NCBI GenBank assembly: GCA_022448365.1
Contig: JAKVCS010000006.1
Coordinates: 62,001-126,000 of the forward strand
Length of the DNA: 64,000 nucleotides
Direction of reading: 5' to 3'
DNA from: Saccharospirillaceae bacterium
GTDB taxonomy: Bacteria; Pseudomonadota; Gammaproteobacteria; Pseudomonadales; Oceanobacteraceae
This document shows, piece by piece, positions 36,310 through 45,444 of this stretch; the first letter of the stretch is position 1; each line of letters opens with the position of its first letter. The notes beneath the pieces are model-generated. The model was not told the DNA's origin and did not search any database. It saw nothing but the letters and a program-made list of their open reading frames with translations. The position numbers were made by a program, and so were the translations under genes.

Positions 36310-38922
36310 GTGCTCGCGTTAAAGTTAATCCTTGGTTGTTCTTTGGCACTGTTACTAAGCGCCTGTTCCAGCTCTGACTCTGAGCAATCGGGCTCCAGTA
36401 TTAGCGGCAAACTTAATATCGCCATTGCTACGGCGGTTGATTCTGATGTCAATGATATACAGGCAAGCTACGCGACCAACAACGACCCGGAAAACCCACA
36501 GATACTCAACAACAGCATACTGACTCTGCAGGGCTATGTGACACGCACCGCGACCAATGGTGATGCCAGCCAGGAACGTTTTGCCAACAGTACTGATGCA
36601 GTCGATTACTTTCGGGTTAACCTGAAAAAAGGCCAGATAATTACCGTCACTGTCGGGCCGGTAAATATCAGCTCACGTATTATTGCGTCATTAATTGAAC
36701 TGGATGCCAATGGCTCACCCAAAGAGAATGGCCAGAAAAGTATCAGTAACAGTACTCGTGTAGGCGCTCAGTTTATTGCCGAACAATCTGCGGCGTATCA
36801 AATTATTATCAACGCTTCATCCAGCGCCAGCCGTTATATATTGCAACTGAATCCGGCACTACCAGGAAGCAGCGCCTTCGGCCTGGCTGGTGAATTTATC
36901 AGCGGCGAACTGCTGGTGAAAAATATCCCATCCAGTAATCAGCGAAGCGTACAGCAAATTGACCAACAATATCCGCGCCTGATAAAACTGAATACATTGG
37001 CAGCTTTCACAGCAGGTCAACACGCCACCACCCCGTTACAAAAATGGTCACCCGAGGTTTATCAGAAAATTCAGACGCTGGAGATGGTTACTCAATATGG
37101 TCTCGGCAGTGATGTTGAATACGCCCAGCCCAACTTTGTTTATCGCAGCCAGAGAAATGCCGACGATACCGCCTTTGATGAACAATGGCCGCTAGCTCAG
37201 ATTAATGCACCACTGGCCTGGGACATTACCACCGGGACGAAAGCCGGAGGCGGCGATATCGTGATTGCTATTCTTGATACCGGGGTTCTGGTGGACCATC
37301 CCGATTTACAAGATAACAAGTTGGTTTCGGGTTATGACTTTGTCCGCAATATACAAAGCAGTGGTGATGGCAATGGACTCGACAGTAATCCGAATGACCC
37401 AGGCGTTGCAAATAACTACGCATTCCATGGCACTCATGTAGCCGGTATTGCCGCGGCCACCAGCAATAACGCGCTGGGTATGACGGGTGTTTCCTGGGAC
37501 GCGAAAATAATGCCGGTCAGGGTATTGGATATCAATGGTACCGGCAGCAGTTATTCGATGATTCAGGGTCTGCGTTATGCGGCACGATTAAGTAATGACA
37601 GTGGTACGCTGCCAGCACAAGCGGCGGACGTTATTAATCTCAGTCTTGGCAGTACGTTTGACGCCCAAAGTGCACCAGCAGAGCAGGAATTATTTAATCA
37701 GATTTATTCAGCCGGTATCAGTGTGGTTGCAGCGGCAGGCAACAGCGCCAGCTCGACGCCGTTTTATCCCGCGTCCTATCCAACCGTTATCTCCGTCAGT
37801 GCTACGGATATTGGCGAGAAGTTGGCTCCCTATTCTAACTTTGGTAACAACATCGATGTCGCGGCACCGGGTGGTATTCGTTCAATCTTTCTTGGCAGCG
37901 ATAATCCTGTGCTGAGCTTAGGCGCAAGTTATACCAACGGTTTATTTGACAGCTACAACCTGAATGGCAAACAGGGAACCTCAATGGCCTCACCTCATGT
38001 GGCCGGGGTAATTGCGTTAATGAAAGCGGTTTACCCGCAACTGACGGCACAACAAGTTACTAATTTATTGGGAAATGGTTTATTAACAAACGATCTTGCT
38101 CCAGAAGGTAAAGACAGTGCGTTTGGCTATGGACTTATCGATGCATTAAAAGCGGTTAATGAAGCACAGAAGTTAGCCAATGGCGGCGTGTTGCCACCAC
38201 AACCAACCCAATTAGTTGCCGAACCCAACACCTTGTTAATGGGTACCAACAGTCAGCAGGAATTCACGCTGCGCAATAATGGCGGTAACTCCCCGACCAT
38301 CAGTATCAGCGATGATGCCGATTGGCTTACAGTAACTGCAATTGAAAATGGCGCAGCATCCTTATCGGGTTCAACGGTTATTCGTTATCGTGCTGAGATC
38401 GATCGTACCGACTTAAACCCAGGCTATTACAAGGCAACCATTACGGTTAGCGCAGATGGTGAAAACCCGGCAGCAAGCGATATCGATGTGTATATCCAAG
38501 TGGGTAATCTGGCGGCACAGGGAACCCTGACCCAGCAATACGTATTGCTGTTATCCGACAACAGCGATTCAGCCATTAAAACAGCAGCAACCGATAGTAA
38601 TGGTCACTTTGTTTTTAACAACGTTGAAAACGGACGCTATCGCCTGGTCGGCGGATCAGATATTGATGTTGATAATAACTTGTGTGATATCGCAGAAACC
38701 TGTGGTTTTTATCCAACACCGGACGTCTCACAGATTGAAGTAAACAATAATGATATCAGCGGAGTTGAAATGCCGGTGGCCATTAAAGTGCAGTCATCTC
38801 TGCAGAGCCGTTTTATTGAGGGCAGTTTCTTTAAGAACAGTTTCGTAAAAGGTCAGCTTATTGAAAGTCAAAGAGAAAATACAGATCAGTCTGATATCGG
38901 TAAGCAGATTGTAGCGCCGTAA
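36310..38922 (+). CDS. S8 subtilisin-like serine protease lipoprotein
   Basis: 870 residues from GTG 36310 (GGAG upstream). Lipoprotein signal MLALKLILGCSLALLLSAC with the lipidated Cys at residue 19. A pre-domain (about 20-290), then the subtilase domain: Asp323 in AILDTG, His373 in HGTHVAG, Ser558 in GTSMASPH, and a long C-terminal region with a BACON/Ig-like beta segment (640-730) and a final SdrD/carboxypeptidase-like repeat (NGHFVFNNVENGRYRLVGG). The catalytic triad is complete. Probably tethered outside the cytoplasm and degrades proteins for nutrition. Confidence 0.92.
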   Translation: MLALKLILGCSLALLLSACSSSDSEQSGSSISGKLNIAIATAVDSDVNDIQASYATNNDPENPQILNNSILTLQGYVTRTATNGDASQERFANSTDAVDYFRVNLKKGQIITVTVGPVNISSRIIASLIELDANGSPKENGQKSISNSTRVGAQFIAEQSAAYQIIINASSSASRYILQLNPALPGSSAFGLAGEFISGELLVKNIPSSNQRSVQQIDQQYPRLIKLNTLAAFTAGQHATTPLQKWSPEVYQKIQTLEMVTQYGLGSDVEYAQPNFVYRSQRNADDTAFDEQWPLAQINAPLAWDITTGTKAGGGDIVIAILDTGVLVDHPDLQDNKLVSGYDFVRNIQSSGDGNGLDSNPNDPGVANNYAFHGTHVAGIAAATSNNALGMTGVSWDAKIMPVRVLDINGTGSSYSMIQGLRYAARLSNDSGTLPAQAADVINLSLGSTFDAQSAPAEQELFNQIYSAGISVVAAAGNSASSTPFYPASYPTVISVSATDIGEKLAPYSNFGNNIDVAAPGGIRSIFLGSDNPVLSLGASYTNGLFDSYNLNGKQGTSMASPHVAGVIALMKAVYPQLTAQQVTNLLGNGLLTNDLAPEGKDSAFGYGLIDALKAVNEAQKLANGGVLPPQPTQLVAEPNTLLMGTNSQQEFTLRNNGGNSPTISISDDADWLTVTAIENGAASLSGSTVIRYRAEIDRTDLNPGYYKATITVSADGENPAASDIDVYIQVGNLAAQGTLTQQYVLLLSDNSDSAIKTAATDSNGHFVFNNVENGRYRLVGGSDIDVDNNLCDIAETCGFYPTPDVSQIEVNNNDISGVEMPVAIKVQSSLQSRFIEGSFFKNSFVKGQLIESQRENTDQSDIGKQIVAP

Positions 38923-38963
38923 CGTGCGATCCGATAAAACGATAGAATATTCGTATTTATCCG

Positions 38964-38995
38964 ATAAAAAAACAGGGCAATGCCCTGTTTTTTTA
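38964..38995. terminator. Bidirectional terminator between protease and SGL-like gene
   Basis: AAAAAACAGGGC-aat-GCCCTGTTTTTTT: 12-bp near-perfect stem with T-runs both ways, serving the two convergent genes. Confidence 0.92.
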
Positions 38996-39019
38996 TGTAT
39001 GAAAGAGGCTTGCTGATTT

Positions 39020-40066
39020 TCAGAATGCCAGTTTACCAATAGCAGGTCCATGCAGCGTCCCCAGATAAAGGCCATCTTTCTCTGGCTGAACCGAGGTAAT
39101 TTCACCAATTGCTACAGCCGCCTGGTCATGCAAACTCTGTAAAACCTTGCCGTCTTTATCCAATTGAATAACAAAGCCATAAGCCGGTGGAATTGGCGTC
39201 AAACTCTTAGGCAATTTAGCCAACTGATTTTTCACAAATGGTAATGGCTGTATTTTATCCACCAACGCACTGCGGGGTGCAAATAACGCCATCCAGAAAG
39301 TACCATCTGCATCAGCGGCAATTCCGTCAGGGACACCGGGTAAGTGGCTGGTAAAAATATCGGTTTGTCCGGCTTTTTCTCCGCGTAACCAAACACGAGT
39401 GGTACGGTATGCAAAGGTCTCATTCACCAATACGAAACTCTGATCAGCTGCGACGGCTACACCATTAGCAAAAAACAGTTGATCGGCTAACAGTTTTAAT
39501 TCACCGGTATCCGGCGAGTATGAAAATAAACGTCCGCTGGGCTGGGCATTTAAACCATCGAGAATATAGTCTTTTAATGGGAATAACGCAGACGCATCAC
39601 TGAAGTACATCGTGCCGTCCGCAGCAATATCCACGTCATCAACCACCAGCAACGGTTTTCCCTGAAAACTGTCAGCTAATACCGTCAGTTTCTGTGCCGG
39701 AGTCAGCTGTAATAGGCCTTTCACACCGTCGGCAATAATCAGGTTTTGCTGCGCATCAAAGGCAAGCCCTAATGGTCGCCCGCCGGTGTTCGCCAGAACT
39801 TCCCAATCGACATGAGGGCATTTACGTAATACATCACCATTTTCAACACCGGTATACATGCACCCTAAAGCGTCAACCGCAACATCTTCGCCACCGCGAC
39901 TGGCGTTCGGCAGTTGTGTCAGTTGCGTAACCTGAAGTGCATCATTGGCTGTAAAAGCGCCATCCAAAGCCAAAGGCTGCGACGGCTGATAGGCCTGTGA
40001 GTCAATTGGTGACGGTGCTAATAACGCCGCTACCATCACGACCATCAAAGCGATAATAATTTTCAT
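39020..40066 (-). CDS. Exported strictosidine-synthase-like / SMP-30 beta-propeller protein
   Basis: 348 residues from ATG 40066 (MKIIIALMVVMVAALLAPS, signal peptide). The upstream extension to 40138 overlaps the previous gene and has no ribosome site. Six-bladed propeller strands recur: GEDVAVDALGCMYTG, GRPLGLAFDAQQNLIIAD, VVDDVDIAADGTMYFSD. The Str_synth-like motif FFANGVAVAADQSFVLVNE and PDGIAADADGTFWM hold metal-site Asn/Asp. Members are lactonases or esterases, but substrate here is unknown. It follows the MBL lipoprotein gene by 16 bases, probably as one operon. Confidence 0.8.
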   Translation of the reverse strand: MKIIIALMVVMVAALLAPSPIDSQAYQPSQPLALDGAFTANDALQVTQLTQLPNASRGGEDVAVDALGCMYTGVENGDVLRKCPHVDWEVLANTGGRPLGLAFDAQQNLIIADGVKGLLQLTPAQKLTVLADSFQGKPLLVVDDVDIAADGTMYFSDASALFPLKDYILDGLNAQPSGRLFSYSPDTGELKLLADQLFFANGVAVAADQSFVLVNETFAYRTTRVWLRGEKAGQTDIFTSHLPGVPDGIAADADGTFWMALFAPRSALVDKIQPLPFVKNQLAKLPKSLTPIPPAYGFVIQLDKDGKVLQSLHDQAAVAIGEITSVQPEKDGLYLGTLHGPAIGKLAF

Positions 40067-40082
40067 CTTACATTCCCTTGCT

Positions 40083-41168
40083 TTATTGCTGCTGTGCCAC
40101 GCTTTCTGGTGACTTTTTCGCAATCCAGGTCGCGCCAATATTGATTGCCTGGAATCGCTGTGGATTAATCTGATTCAATTGCAAAGCAGCTGCCAGTGCC
40201 TTCGGGGGCGCGTCAACCGCTTCTGCTGTTAAAACAAAAGTATTCCAATGAATACCAAACGCCGACTGGGCATTAATGTCTTTAAAAATTTTAACTGCAT
40301 CGTCCGGGTTAACATGGTGGTACTTCATAAACCAGCGGGGTTCATATGCACCAATGGGGATCATAGCCAAATCAACGCGACCCAGCGCCTCACCTATCTC
40401 TTTAAATTGCACGTCGTTGTAGCCGGTATCGCCACCGAACCATGCAGTAAAATTATCCCATTTAAAGGCCCAGGAGGCCCACAAACTCTTATTGGTATCG
40501 AATAAACCCCGTCTGGACCAGTGCTGACTCGGCAACGCCTGAATTTCCAAACCATCAACCACGTGGCTCTGCCACCAATCCAGCTCTGTGACATTGGTAA
40601 CATCGAATTGTGCAAACCAATCTTTTAACCCCAATGGCACCAACCAGTGCACTTCATCTCCCAGCGCTCTTACAGTGGCCGCATCCAGATGGTCGTAATG
40701 ATTATGTGAGATAACCACAACATCAATCGGAGGCAGGTCTTCAATACCAATTGAGGTCTGGGTGTAGCGTTTAGGACCGGCAAAGGAAAGCGGCGAGGCA
40801 CGATCTGAAAAAATCGGATCGGTAAGAATGTTCGTACCCTGATATTGCAGCAACACTGTCGAATGGCCAATTAAAGTGGCACGTGGTTCTGTGTCGGGTT
40901 GTTTGATGCTGTCAGGGTCGGTCTTTTGCCAATATTTTTTATGGTTCTGAGGCTCATCCGGCCATGTCTGATCGTCCAGAAAACGAGCCTGCAAAAAAGC
41001 CAGAGAGCTGGGCTGATGATTGTCCGGTAAATATAAGTTGCGGAATGTGCCATCACCGTGGTGGGCGGGTTTTTCCGCTTTAAGCTGATCCGGTATTTCG
41101 GTCTGCTGATTGGCACTGCACCCAGATGCAGCCAGCAACAACAAACACCCTGCGACTATCCTGAACAC
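40083..41168 (-). CDS. MBL-fold metallohydrolase lipoprotein (NAPE-PLD/UlaG-like)
   Basis: 361 residues. GTG 41168 is chosen as start: it is preceded by GAGGAT and gives the lipoprotein signal MFRIVAGCLLLLAASGC (lipidated Cys 17); the longer frame would run into a terminator hairpin. Metal motif SHNHYDHLD, then WFGGDTGYN (Asp) and GIHWNTF (His). The LIGHSTVLLQYQG strand and KRYTQ segment match the phosphodiesterase-like NAPE-PLD/UlaG branch. Likely acts on a phosphodiester or lactone in the envelope; substrate is not predictable. Operon with the propeller protein. Confidence 0.85.
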   Translation of the reverse strand: MFRIVAGCLLLLAASGCSANQQTEIPDQLKAEKPAHHGDGTFRNLYLPDNHQPSSLAFLQARFLDDQTWPDEPQNHKKYWQKTDPDSIKQPDTEPRATLIGHSTVLLQYQGTNILTDPIFSDRASPLSFAGPKRYTQTSIGIEDLPPIDVVVISHNHYDHLDAATVRALGDEVHWLVPLGLKDWFAQFDVTNVTELDWWQSHVVDGLEIQALPSQHWSRRGLFDTNKSLWASWAFKWDNFTAWFGGDTGYNDVQFKEIGEALGRVDLAMIPIGAYEPRWFMKYHHVNPDDAVKIFKDINAQSAFGIHWNTFVLTAEAVDAPPKALAAALQLNQINPQRFQAINIGATWIAKKSPESVAQQQ

Positions 41169-41182
41169 ACACTTATCCTCAT

Positions 41183-41215
41183 AAAAAGACAGCCCGTACT
41201 GTTGCACGGGCTGTC
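41183..41215 (-). terminator. Intrinsic terminator after the 51-aa gene
   Basis: GACAGCCCGT-gcaacagt-ACGGGCTGTC, a perfect 10-bp stem, followed by TTTTTAT on the minus strand. It separates the small gene from the MBL gene and rules out the longest MBL start. Confidence 0.88.
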
Positions 41216-41242
41216 GCTCAGAACAATGGTCTTTACTGAGCT

Positions 41243-41398
41243 TTATTCAGCCATACACACCTGATCACCGTAATAGTCATTATCGTAATTACACTCGCCA
41301 CATTGTGCGCGTACAGCCTTCTCTTTTTTGCGCGGCTGAGCCGGCCGATAATTGTCTGCAGTTGCCTCAACGCGAATATAAGCCTGAATTGATTTCAT
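41243..41398 (-). CDS. 51-aa cysteine-containing small protein
   Basis: ATG 41398 follows AGGAGATAGCATC, a strong ribosome site. The product starts MKSIQAYIRVEATADNYRPA, continues with a basic stretch (QPRKKEKAVRAQ), and has CGECNYDNDYYGDQVC, a CxxC plus a third cysteine, followed by MAE. Translation signals, a perfect terminator 28 bases after the stop and compositional order make it a credible gene. The CxxC/Tyr-rich tail may bind metal, but I do not recognise a family. Confidence 0.75.
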   Translation of the reverse strand: MKSIQAYIRVEATADNYRPAQPRKKEKAVRAQCGECNYDNDYYGDQVCMAE

Positions 41399-41500
41399 GA
41401 TGCTATCTCCTGTTTGATTGCAATTATTAATCTAGCCTCAAGGAAATGATACATTAAATTAATTAAATCTAATTAGCCGATAGTCAAAACCCCACCAAAC

Positions 41501-41524
41501 CTATATCGAAATAATTTGATATAG
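41501..41524. promoter_or_regulatory. Palindromic operator candidate for the ArsR-methyltransferase operon
   Basis: CTATATC-GAAATAATTT-GATATAG: 7-bp perfect outer arms with AAAT/ATTT continuing the symmetry inside. It lies 28 bases upstream of ATG 41552, overlapping the likely core promoter. Size and position are what an ArsR-family dimer would bind for autoregulation and control of the downstream SAM-cycle genes. Confidence 0.6.
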
Positions 41525-41551
41525 ATTTAAAACACCTCTACACTGCGCAGC

Positions 41552-42550
41552 ATGAAGCAATCTTTCAGTACTCAATCACCAGGCCAACTGCAACAACCAG
41601 ACTTGGCCAAAGCCTGCAAAGCGGCCGGTGACCCATTGCGTATGAGTATTCTGAAATTGCTCGGTCAGGGTGCTTTCGGCGTGCTGGAGTTGTGCCGGGT
41701 GTTTGATATCAAGCAATCAAGCATGAGCCATCACCTTAAGATCCTGGCACAAGCCGGCTTGACCAGCACTCAGCGAGAAGGCAACAGTATTTTTTACCGC
41801 CGTCCGTTGATTCAGGGGAACGAGCCGTTTGACGTCTGGTTGAACACCACCTTCGCAGCCATTGATAACAGCGAAGATACTGCGCAGGATCAGATTGAGG
41901 CAGCGGTAACCGAAGTCCTTCAGGAGCGCGCCCAGGCATGTGCTGAGTTTTTTGCCCGACACGCAGAAGACTTCAAAGAGCAACAGGATTTAATCGCCTC
42001 TCATGATCAGTATGGTGCGGCACTGAATGAGTTGCTTAACTCAGTATCGGGGAAACAACGTGCGCACCGCTATGCCCTGGAAATTGGTCCCGGCGAAGGG
42101 GCTTTTATCCCGGCACTGGCAGCTGAATTTGAGCACGTGACCGCGTTGGATGTATCACCAGATATGCTGGCACTGACGCAACAAGTGGTTGATCAACGAT
42201 CATTGGTGAACGTGCACTGCAAACTGGGTGACGCGACGGTATTGCATGATCAACAAGGTCGTTACCATTTTGCTGTCGCCAATATGGTGCTGCACCACGT
42301 ACCAGCGCCAAAAACGATATTTGAGCAGGTTGCCGGTTTATTAGCCGATAACGGCAGCTTGTTAATCACGGACTTGTGCCCTCACGAACAAACCTGGGCA
42401 CGGGAATCCTGTGGTGACTTATGGCTGGGCTTTGATCCGGCAGATTTAACCGCTTGGGCCAGGGAAGCGGGTTTAACCGAAGGCCCTAGTCAATTTCTCG
42501 GGTTGCGTAACGGGTTTCAAATCCAGTTCCGCTTGTTTCACAAACCGTAG
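41552..42550 (+). CDS. ArsR-family regulator fused to SAM methyltransferase domain (SahR-like)
   Basis: 332 residues. N-terminal winged helix: LAKACKAAGDPLRMSILKLL, then CRVFDIKQSSMSHHLKILAQAGLTST (recognition helix) and the wing REGNSIFYRR. No CxC metal motif, so it is not an arsenic sensor. C-terminal class I methyltransferase-like domain: ALEIGPGEGAFIPALA (SAM glycine loop), ALDVSPDML and NMVLHHVP. This domain architecture is that of SahR-type regulators of the methionine/SAM cycle; here it is followed by metK, ahcY and metF. The domain may serve as a SAH/SAM sensor. Confidence 0.85.
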   Translation: MKQSFSTQSPGQLQQPDLAKACKAAGDPLRMSILKLLGQGAFGVLELCRVFDIKQSSMSHHLKILAQAGLTSTQREGNSIFYRRPLIQGNEPFDVWLNTTFAAIDNSEDTAQDQIEAAVTEVLQERAQACAEFFARHAEDFKEQQDLIASHDQYGAALNELLNSVSGKQRAHRYALEIGPGEGAFIPALAAEFEHVTALDVSPDMLALTQQVVDQRSLVNVHCKLGDATVLHDQQGRYHFAVANMVLHHVPAPKTIFEQVAGLLADNGSLLITDLCPHEQTWARESCGDLWLGFDPADLTAWAREAGLTEGPSQFLGLRNGFQIQFRLFHKP

Positions 42551-42611
42551 TGATGCAGTTCAACATCCATGAACAACCCAAATACGATTTAAAAAACGGA
42601 GCCTAAAAAGC

Positions 42612-43823
42612 ATGAGTGAATATTCTATTTTTACTTCTGAGTCCGTATCAGAAGGTCATCCGGATAAAGTCGCGGACCAGATTTCTGATGCCGTGCTGGA
42701 TGCTATTATCGCCCGCGACCCATACGCCCGCGTTGCTGTAGAGACACTGGTAAAAACCGGCATGGCCGTGGTTGCTGGTGAAGTCACCACTTCCTGTTAC
42801 GTTGATCTGGAAGATATCGTCCGTGATGTGATTACCGGCATTGGCTATAACAGCTCCGAGGTCGGTTTCGATGGCGCCACCTGTGCCGTATTAAACGGCA
42901 TTGGTAAGCAATCTGTGGATATCAACCAGGGGGTTGACCGTGTTAAACCTGAAGATCAGGGTGCCGGCGACCAGGGCCTGATGTTTGGTTATGCAACGAA
43001 CGAAACTGAAACGTTAATGCCTGCTCCGGTTTATTACGCCCACCGCCTGGTCGAGCGTCAGTCGGAACTGCGTACCAACGGCACTCTGCCGTGGTTGCGC
43101 CCAGATGCAAAATCGCAGGTAACCATTAACTGGGAAGGCGACACACCAAAGGTTGATGCGGTTGTTTTATCCACTCAGCACGACCCGGAAATCTCTCTCG
43201 AAGACCTGCGGGGCGCGGTATTAGAGCACATCATTAAAGCGGTATTGCCGGCTGAATGGTTGCACGAGGACACCCTCTACCACATTAATCCAACCGGCAA
43301 CTTTGTGATTGGCGGGCCGGTGGGTGACGCTGGCCTGACTGGCCGCAAGATCATTGTCGATACCTATGGCGGTATGGCGCGTCACGGTGGTGGTGCCTTC
43401 TCCGGCAAAGATCCATCAAAAGTTGACCGTTCTGCTGCTTACATTGGTCGCTATGTCGCGAAAAACATTGTGGCTGCCCAACTGGCTGATAAGTGTGAAA
43501 TTCAGGTGTCTTATGCCATTGGTGTTGCTGAACCAACGTCGATTTCGGTGAACACTTTTGGCACCGGCAAGATTTCTGACATCGAACTGGCGAACGTCAT
43601 CCGCGAGGTTTTCGATCTTCGCCCGTACGCCATTCAGAATCAGCTGGAACTGCTGAACCCGATGTATCAGTTAACAGCGGCTTATGGCCACTTCGGTCGT
43701 GAGCCATTTGAATACACCTACGAATATGAAGATCAGGGCGAGAAGAAAAGTAAAACCTTTACTGCCTTTACCTGGGAACGTACTGACAAAGTGGATGCAC
43801 TAAAAGCGGCCGCTGGCGTTTAA
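42612..43823 (+). CDS. metK: S-adenosylmethionine synthetase
   Basis: Makes SAM from methionine and ATP. 403 residues, slightly longer than E. coli (384). [18 protein letters not shown] (ATP/Met loop with His), [32 protein letters not shown] and [11 protein letters not shown] are the family signatures. ATG 42612 follows GGAGCCTAAAAAGC. It is 61 bases downstream of the regulator and 52 bases upstream of ahcY. Confidence 0.97.
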   Translation: MSEYSIFTSESVSEGHPDKVADQISDAVLDAIIARDPYARVAVETLVKTGMAVVAGEVTTSCYVDLEDIVRDVITGIGYNSSEVGFDGATCAVLNGIGKQSVDINQGVDRVKPEDQGAGDQGLMFGYATNETETLMPAPVYYAHRLVERQSELRTNGTLPWLRPDAKSQVTINWEGDTPKVDAVVLSTQHDPEISLEDLRGAVLEHIIKAVLPAEWLHEDTLYHINPTGNFVIGGPVGDAGLTGRKIIVDTYGGMARHGGGAFSGKDPSKVDRSAAYIGRYVAKNIVAAQLADKCEIQVSYAIGVAEPTSISVNTFGTGKISDIELANVIREVFDLRPYAIQNQLELLNPMYQLTAAYGHFGREPFEYTYEYEDQGEKKSKTFTAFTWERTDKVDALKAAAGV

Positions 43824-43875
43824 CCGTTAATTATTCGAAACAACGTTAAAAAGCACACAGTGCAAGGGAAAGAAT

Positions 43876-45273
43876 ATGTCTTTTACCGATTATAAAGTTG
43901 CCGCTCAGGATGCTGAGCAATTTGCCCAAGACGCAGCCTGGGGCCGTAAAGAAATTGATATCGCAGAAGGCGAAATGCCGGCACTGATGGCGCTGCGTCG
44001 TAAGTACAAAGCCAGCCAACCGCTGAAAGGCGCGAAGATCATGGGCTGTATCCACATGACCATTCAGACTGCGGTTCTGATCGAAACTCTGGTTGATCTG
44101 GGCGCCGAAGTTCGCTGGTCGTCTTGCAACATTTTCTCTACTCAGGATCACGCTGCTGCCGCCATCGCTGCTGCTGGCATTCCGGTTTTCGCCTGGAAAG
44201 GTGAGACCGAAGAAGAGTTTTTGTGGTGCATCAAGCAAACCATCCTGTCTGAGAAAGAGGGAGACAACGTTTGGGATGCCAACATCATCCTCGACGATGG
44301 TGGTGACCTGACCGAAATGGTTCACAACGACTTCCCGCAAATGCTCGACAGCATTCATGGCATCTCCGAAGAGACGACCACCGGCGTGCACCGCCTGTTG
44401 GATATGCTCAGCAAAGATGAACTGAAAGTGCCGGCCATCAATGTTAATGATGCAGTCACCAAGTCGAAGAATGACAACAAATACGGTTGCCGCCATTCAC
44501 TGAACGACGCCATCAAGCGCGGTACCGACCACCTGCTGTCTGGTAAGAAAGCGCTGGTTGTTGGTTATGGTGACGTAGGTAAGGGCTCTGCCGCCTCCCT
44601 GCGCCAGGAAGGCATGATCGTGAAAGTGACCGAAGTAGACCCGATTTGTGCGATGCAAGCGTGCATGGACGGCTTCGAAGTGGTTTCTCCGTATATCAAT
44701 GGTGTGAACACCGGCGACCAGGATGGCATCGATAAGACACTGCTGGGCACTACCGACCTGATCGTAACGACCACCGGTAACGTCAATGTGTGTGATAAGA
44801 ACATGCTGCAGGCGCTGAAGAGCGGTGCCGTTGTTTGTAACATCGGTCACTTTGATAATGAAATCGATACTGCTTTCATGCGCGAAAACTGGGAATGGGA
44901 CGAAGTTAAGCCGCAGGTTCATAAAGTCATCCGTAATAAAGACACGAATGACCACCTGATCCTGCTATCTGAAGGTCGTTTGGTCAATTTGGGGAACGCA
45001 ACTGGCCACCCAAGCCGTATCATGGATGGCTCTTTCGCTAACCAGGTATTGGCTCAGATCTATCTCTACGAAGCGAAGTTCGCTGATTTAAGCGAAGCTG
45101 AGAAGAAGGAAGGCATCTACGTGAAAGTTCTGCCGAAGAAGCTGGACGAGGAAGTAGCGAAAGATATGGTTGAAGGATTCGGCGGCGTGATCACCAAGCT
45201 TACGCAGGAACAGGCTGATTACATTGCAGTAGAAGTTGATGGTCCGTATAAGCCAGAAGCCTATAAGTACTAA
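43876..45273 (+). CDS. ahcY: S-adenosylhomocysteinase
   Basis: Hydrolyses the product inhibitor SAH to homocysteine and adenosine using bound NAD. 465 residues. [55 protein letters not shown] (NAD), [11 protein letters not shown] and the C-terminal PYKPEAYKY tail that completes the neighbouring NAD site are present. Central enzyme of the activated methyl cycle, consistent with flanking metK and metF. Confidence 0.97.
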   Translation: MSFTDYKVAAQDAEQFAQDAAWGRKEIDIAEGEMPALMALRRKYKASQPLKGAKIMGCIHMTIQTAVLIETLVDLGAEVRWSSCNIFSTQDHAAAAIAAAGIPVFAWKGETEEEFLWCIKQTILSEKEGDNVWDANIILDDGGDLTEMVHNDFPQMLDSIHGISEETTTGVHRLLDMLSKDELKVPAINVNDAVTKSKNDNKYGCRHSLNDAIKRGTDHLLSGKKALVVGYGDVGKGSAASLRQEGMIVKVTEVDPICAMQACMDGFEVVSPYINGVNTGDQDGIDKTLLGTTDLIVTTTGNVNVCDKNMLQALKSGAVVCNIGHFDNEIDTAFMRENWEWDEVKPQVHKVIRNKDTNDHLILLSEGRLVNLGNATGHPSRIMDGSFANQVLAQIYLYEAKFADLSEAEKKEGIYVKVLPKKLDEEVAKDMVEGFGGVITKLTQEQADYIAVEVDGPYKPEAYKY

Positions 45274-45317
45274 GAGCTGATTCGCTCAAGGCCGATATCA
45301 GATAAAATGCTAAAAAA

Positions 45318-45444
45318 CAGGTGCTGCGTGGATGCTGCACCTGAGCCCACCGGAAGGAATCCACAACGCTCGCCGGCACTTTATCGGGTATCCGAGCCTG
45401 ACTTTGAACTTTTCCTACTTCGCAGAGAGTAGTTGAGGAAAAAT
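45318..45444 (+). promoter_or_regulatory. Structured leader of metF, candidate riboswitch
   Basis: CAGGTGC (45318-45324) pairs with GCACCTG (45337-45343). The 12-base loop contains GTGGAT (45328-45333), complementary to ATCCAC (45359-45364), with GC/GC possibly continuing across two unpaired A: an H-type pseudoknot. Downstream, TCGG-GTAT-CCGA and GCTCG/CGAGC can form another hairpin. Finally TTTTCCT (45410-45416) pairs with AGGAAAA, which is the Shine-Dalgarno of metF. The combination suggests ligand- or protein-controlled translation. I could not match it to a known SAM or SAH riboswitch consensus by eye. Confidence 0.5.

Noticed and set aside
45318-45444. Known SAH riboswitch
   Set aside because: The GAGGAGCG...CAGGCUCG...GGCGCUC order of that class is not present on the plus strand; left as an unclassified leader.
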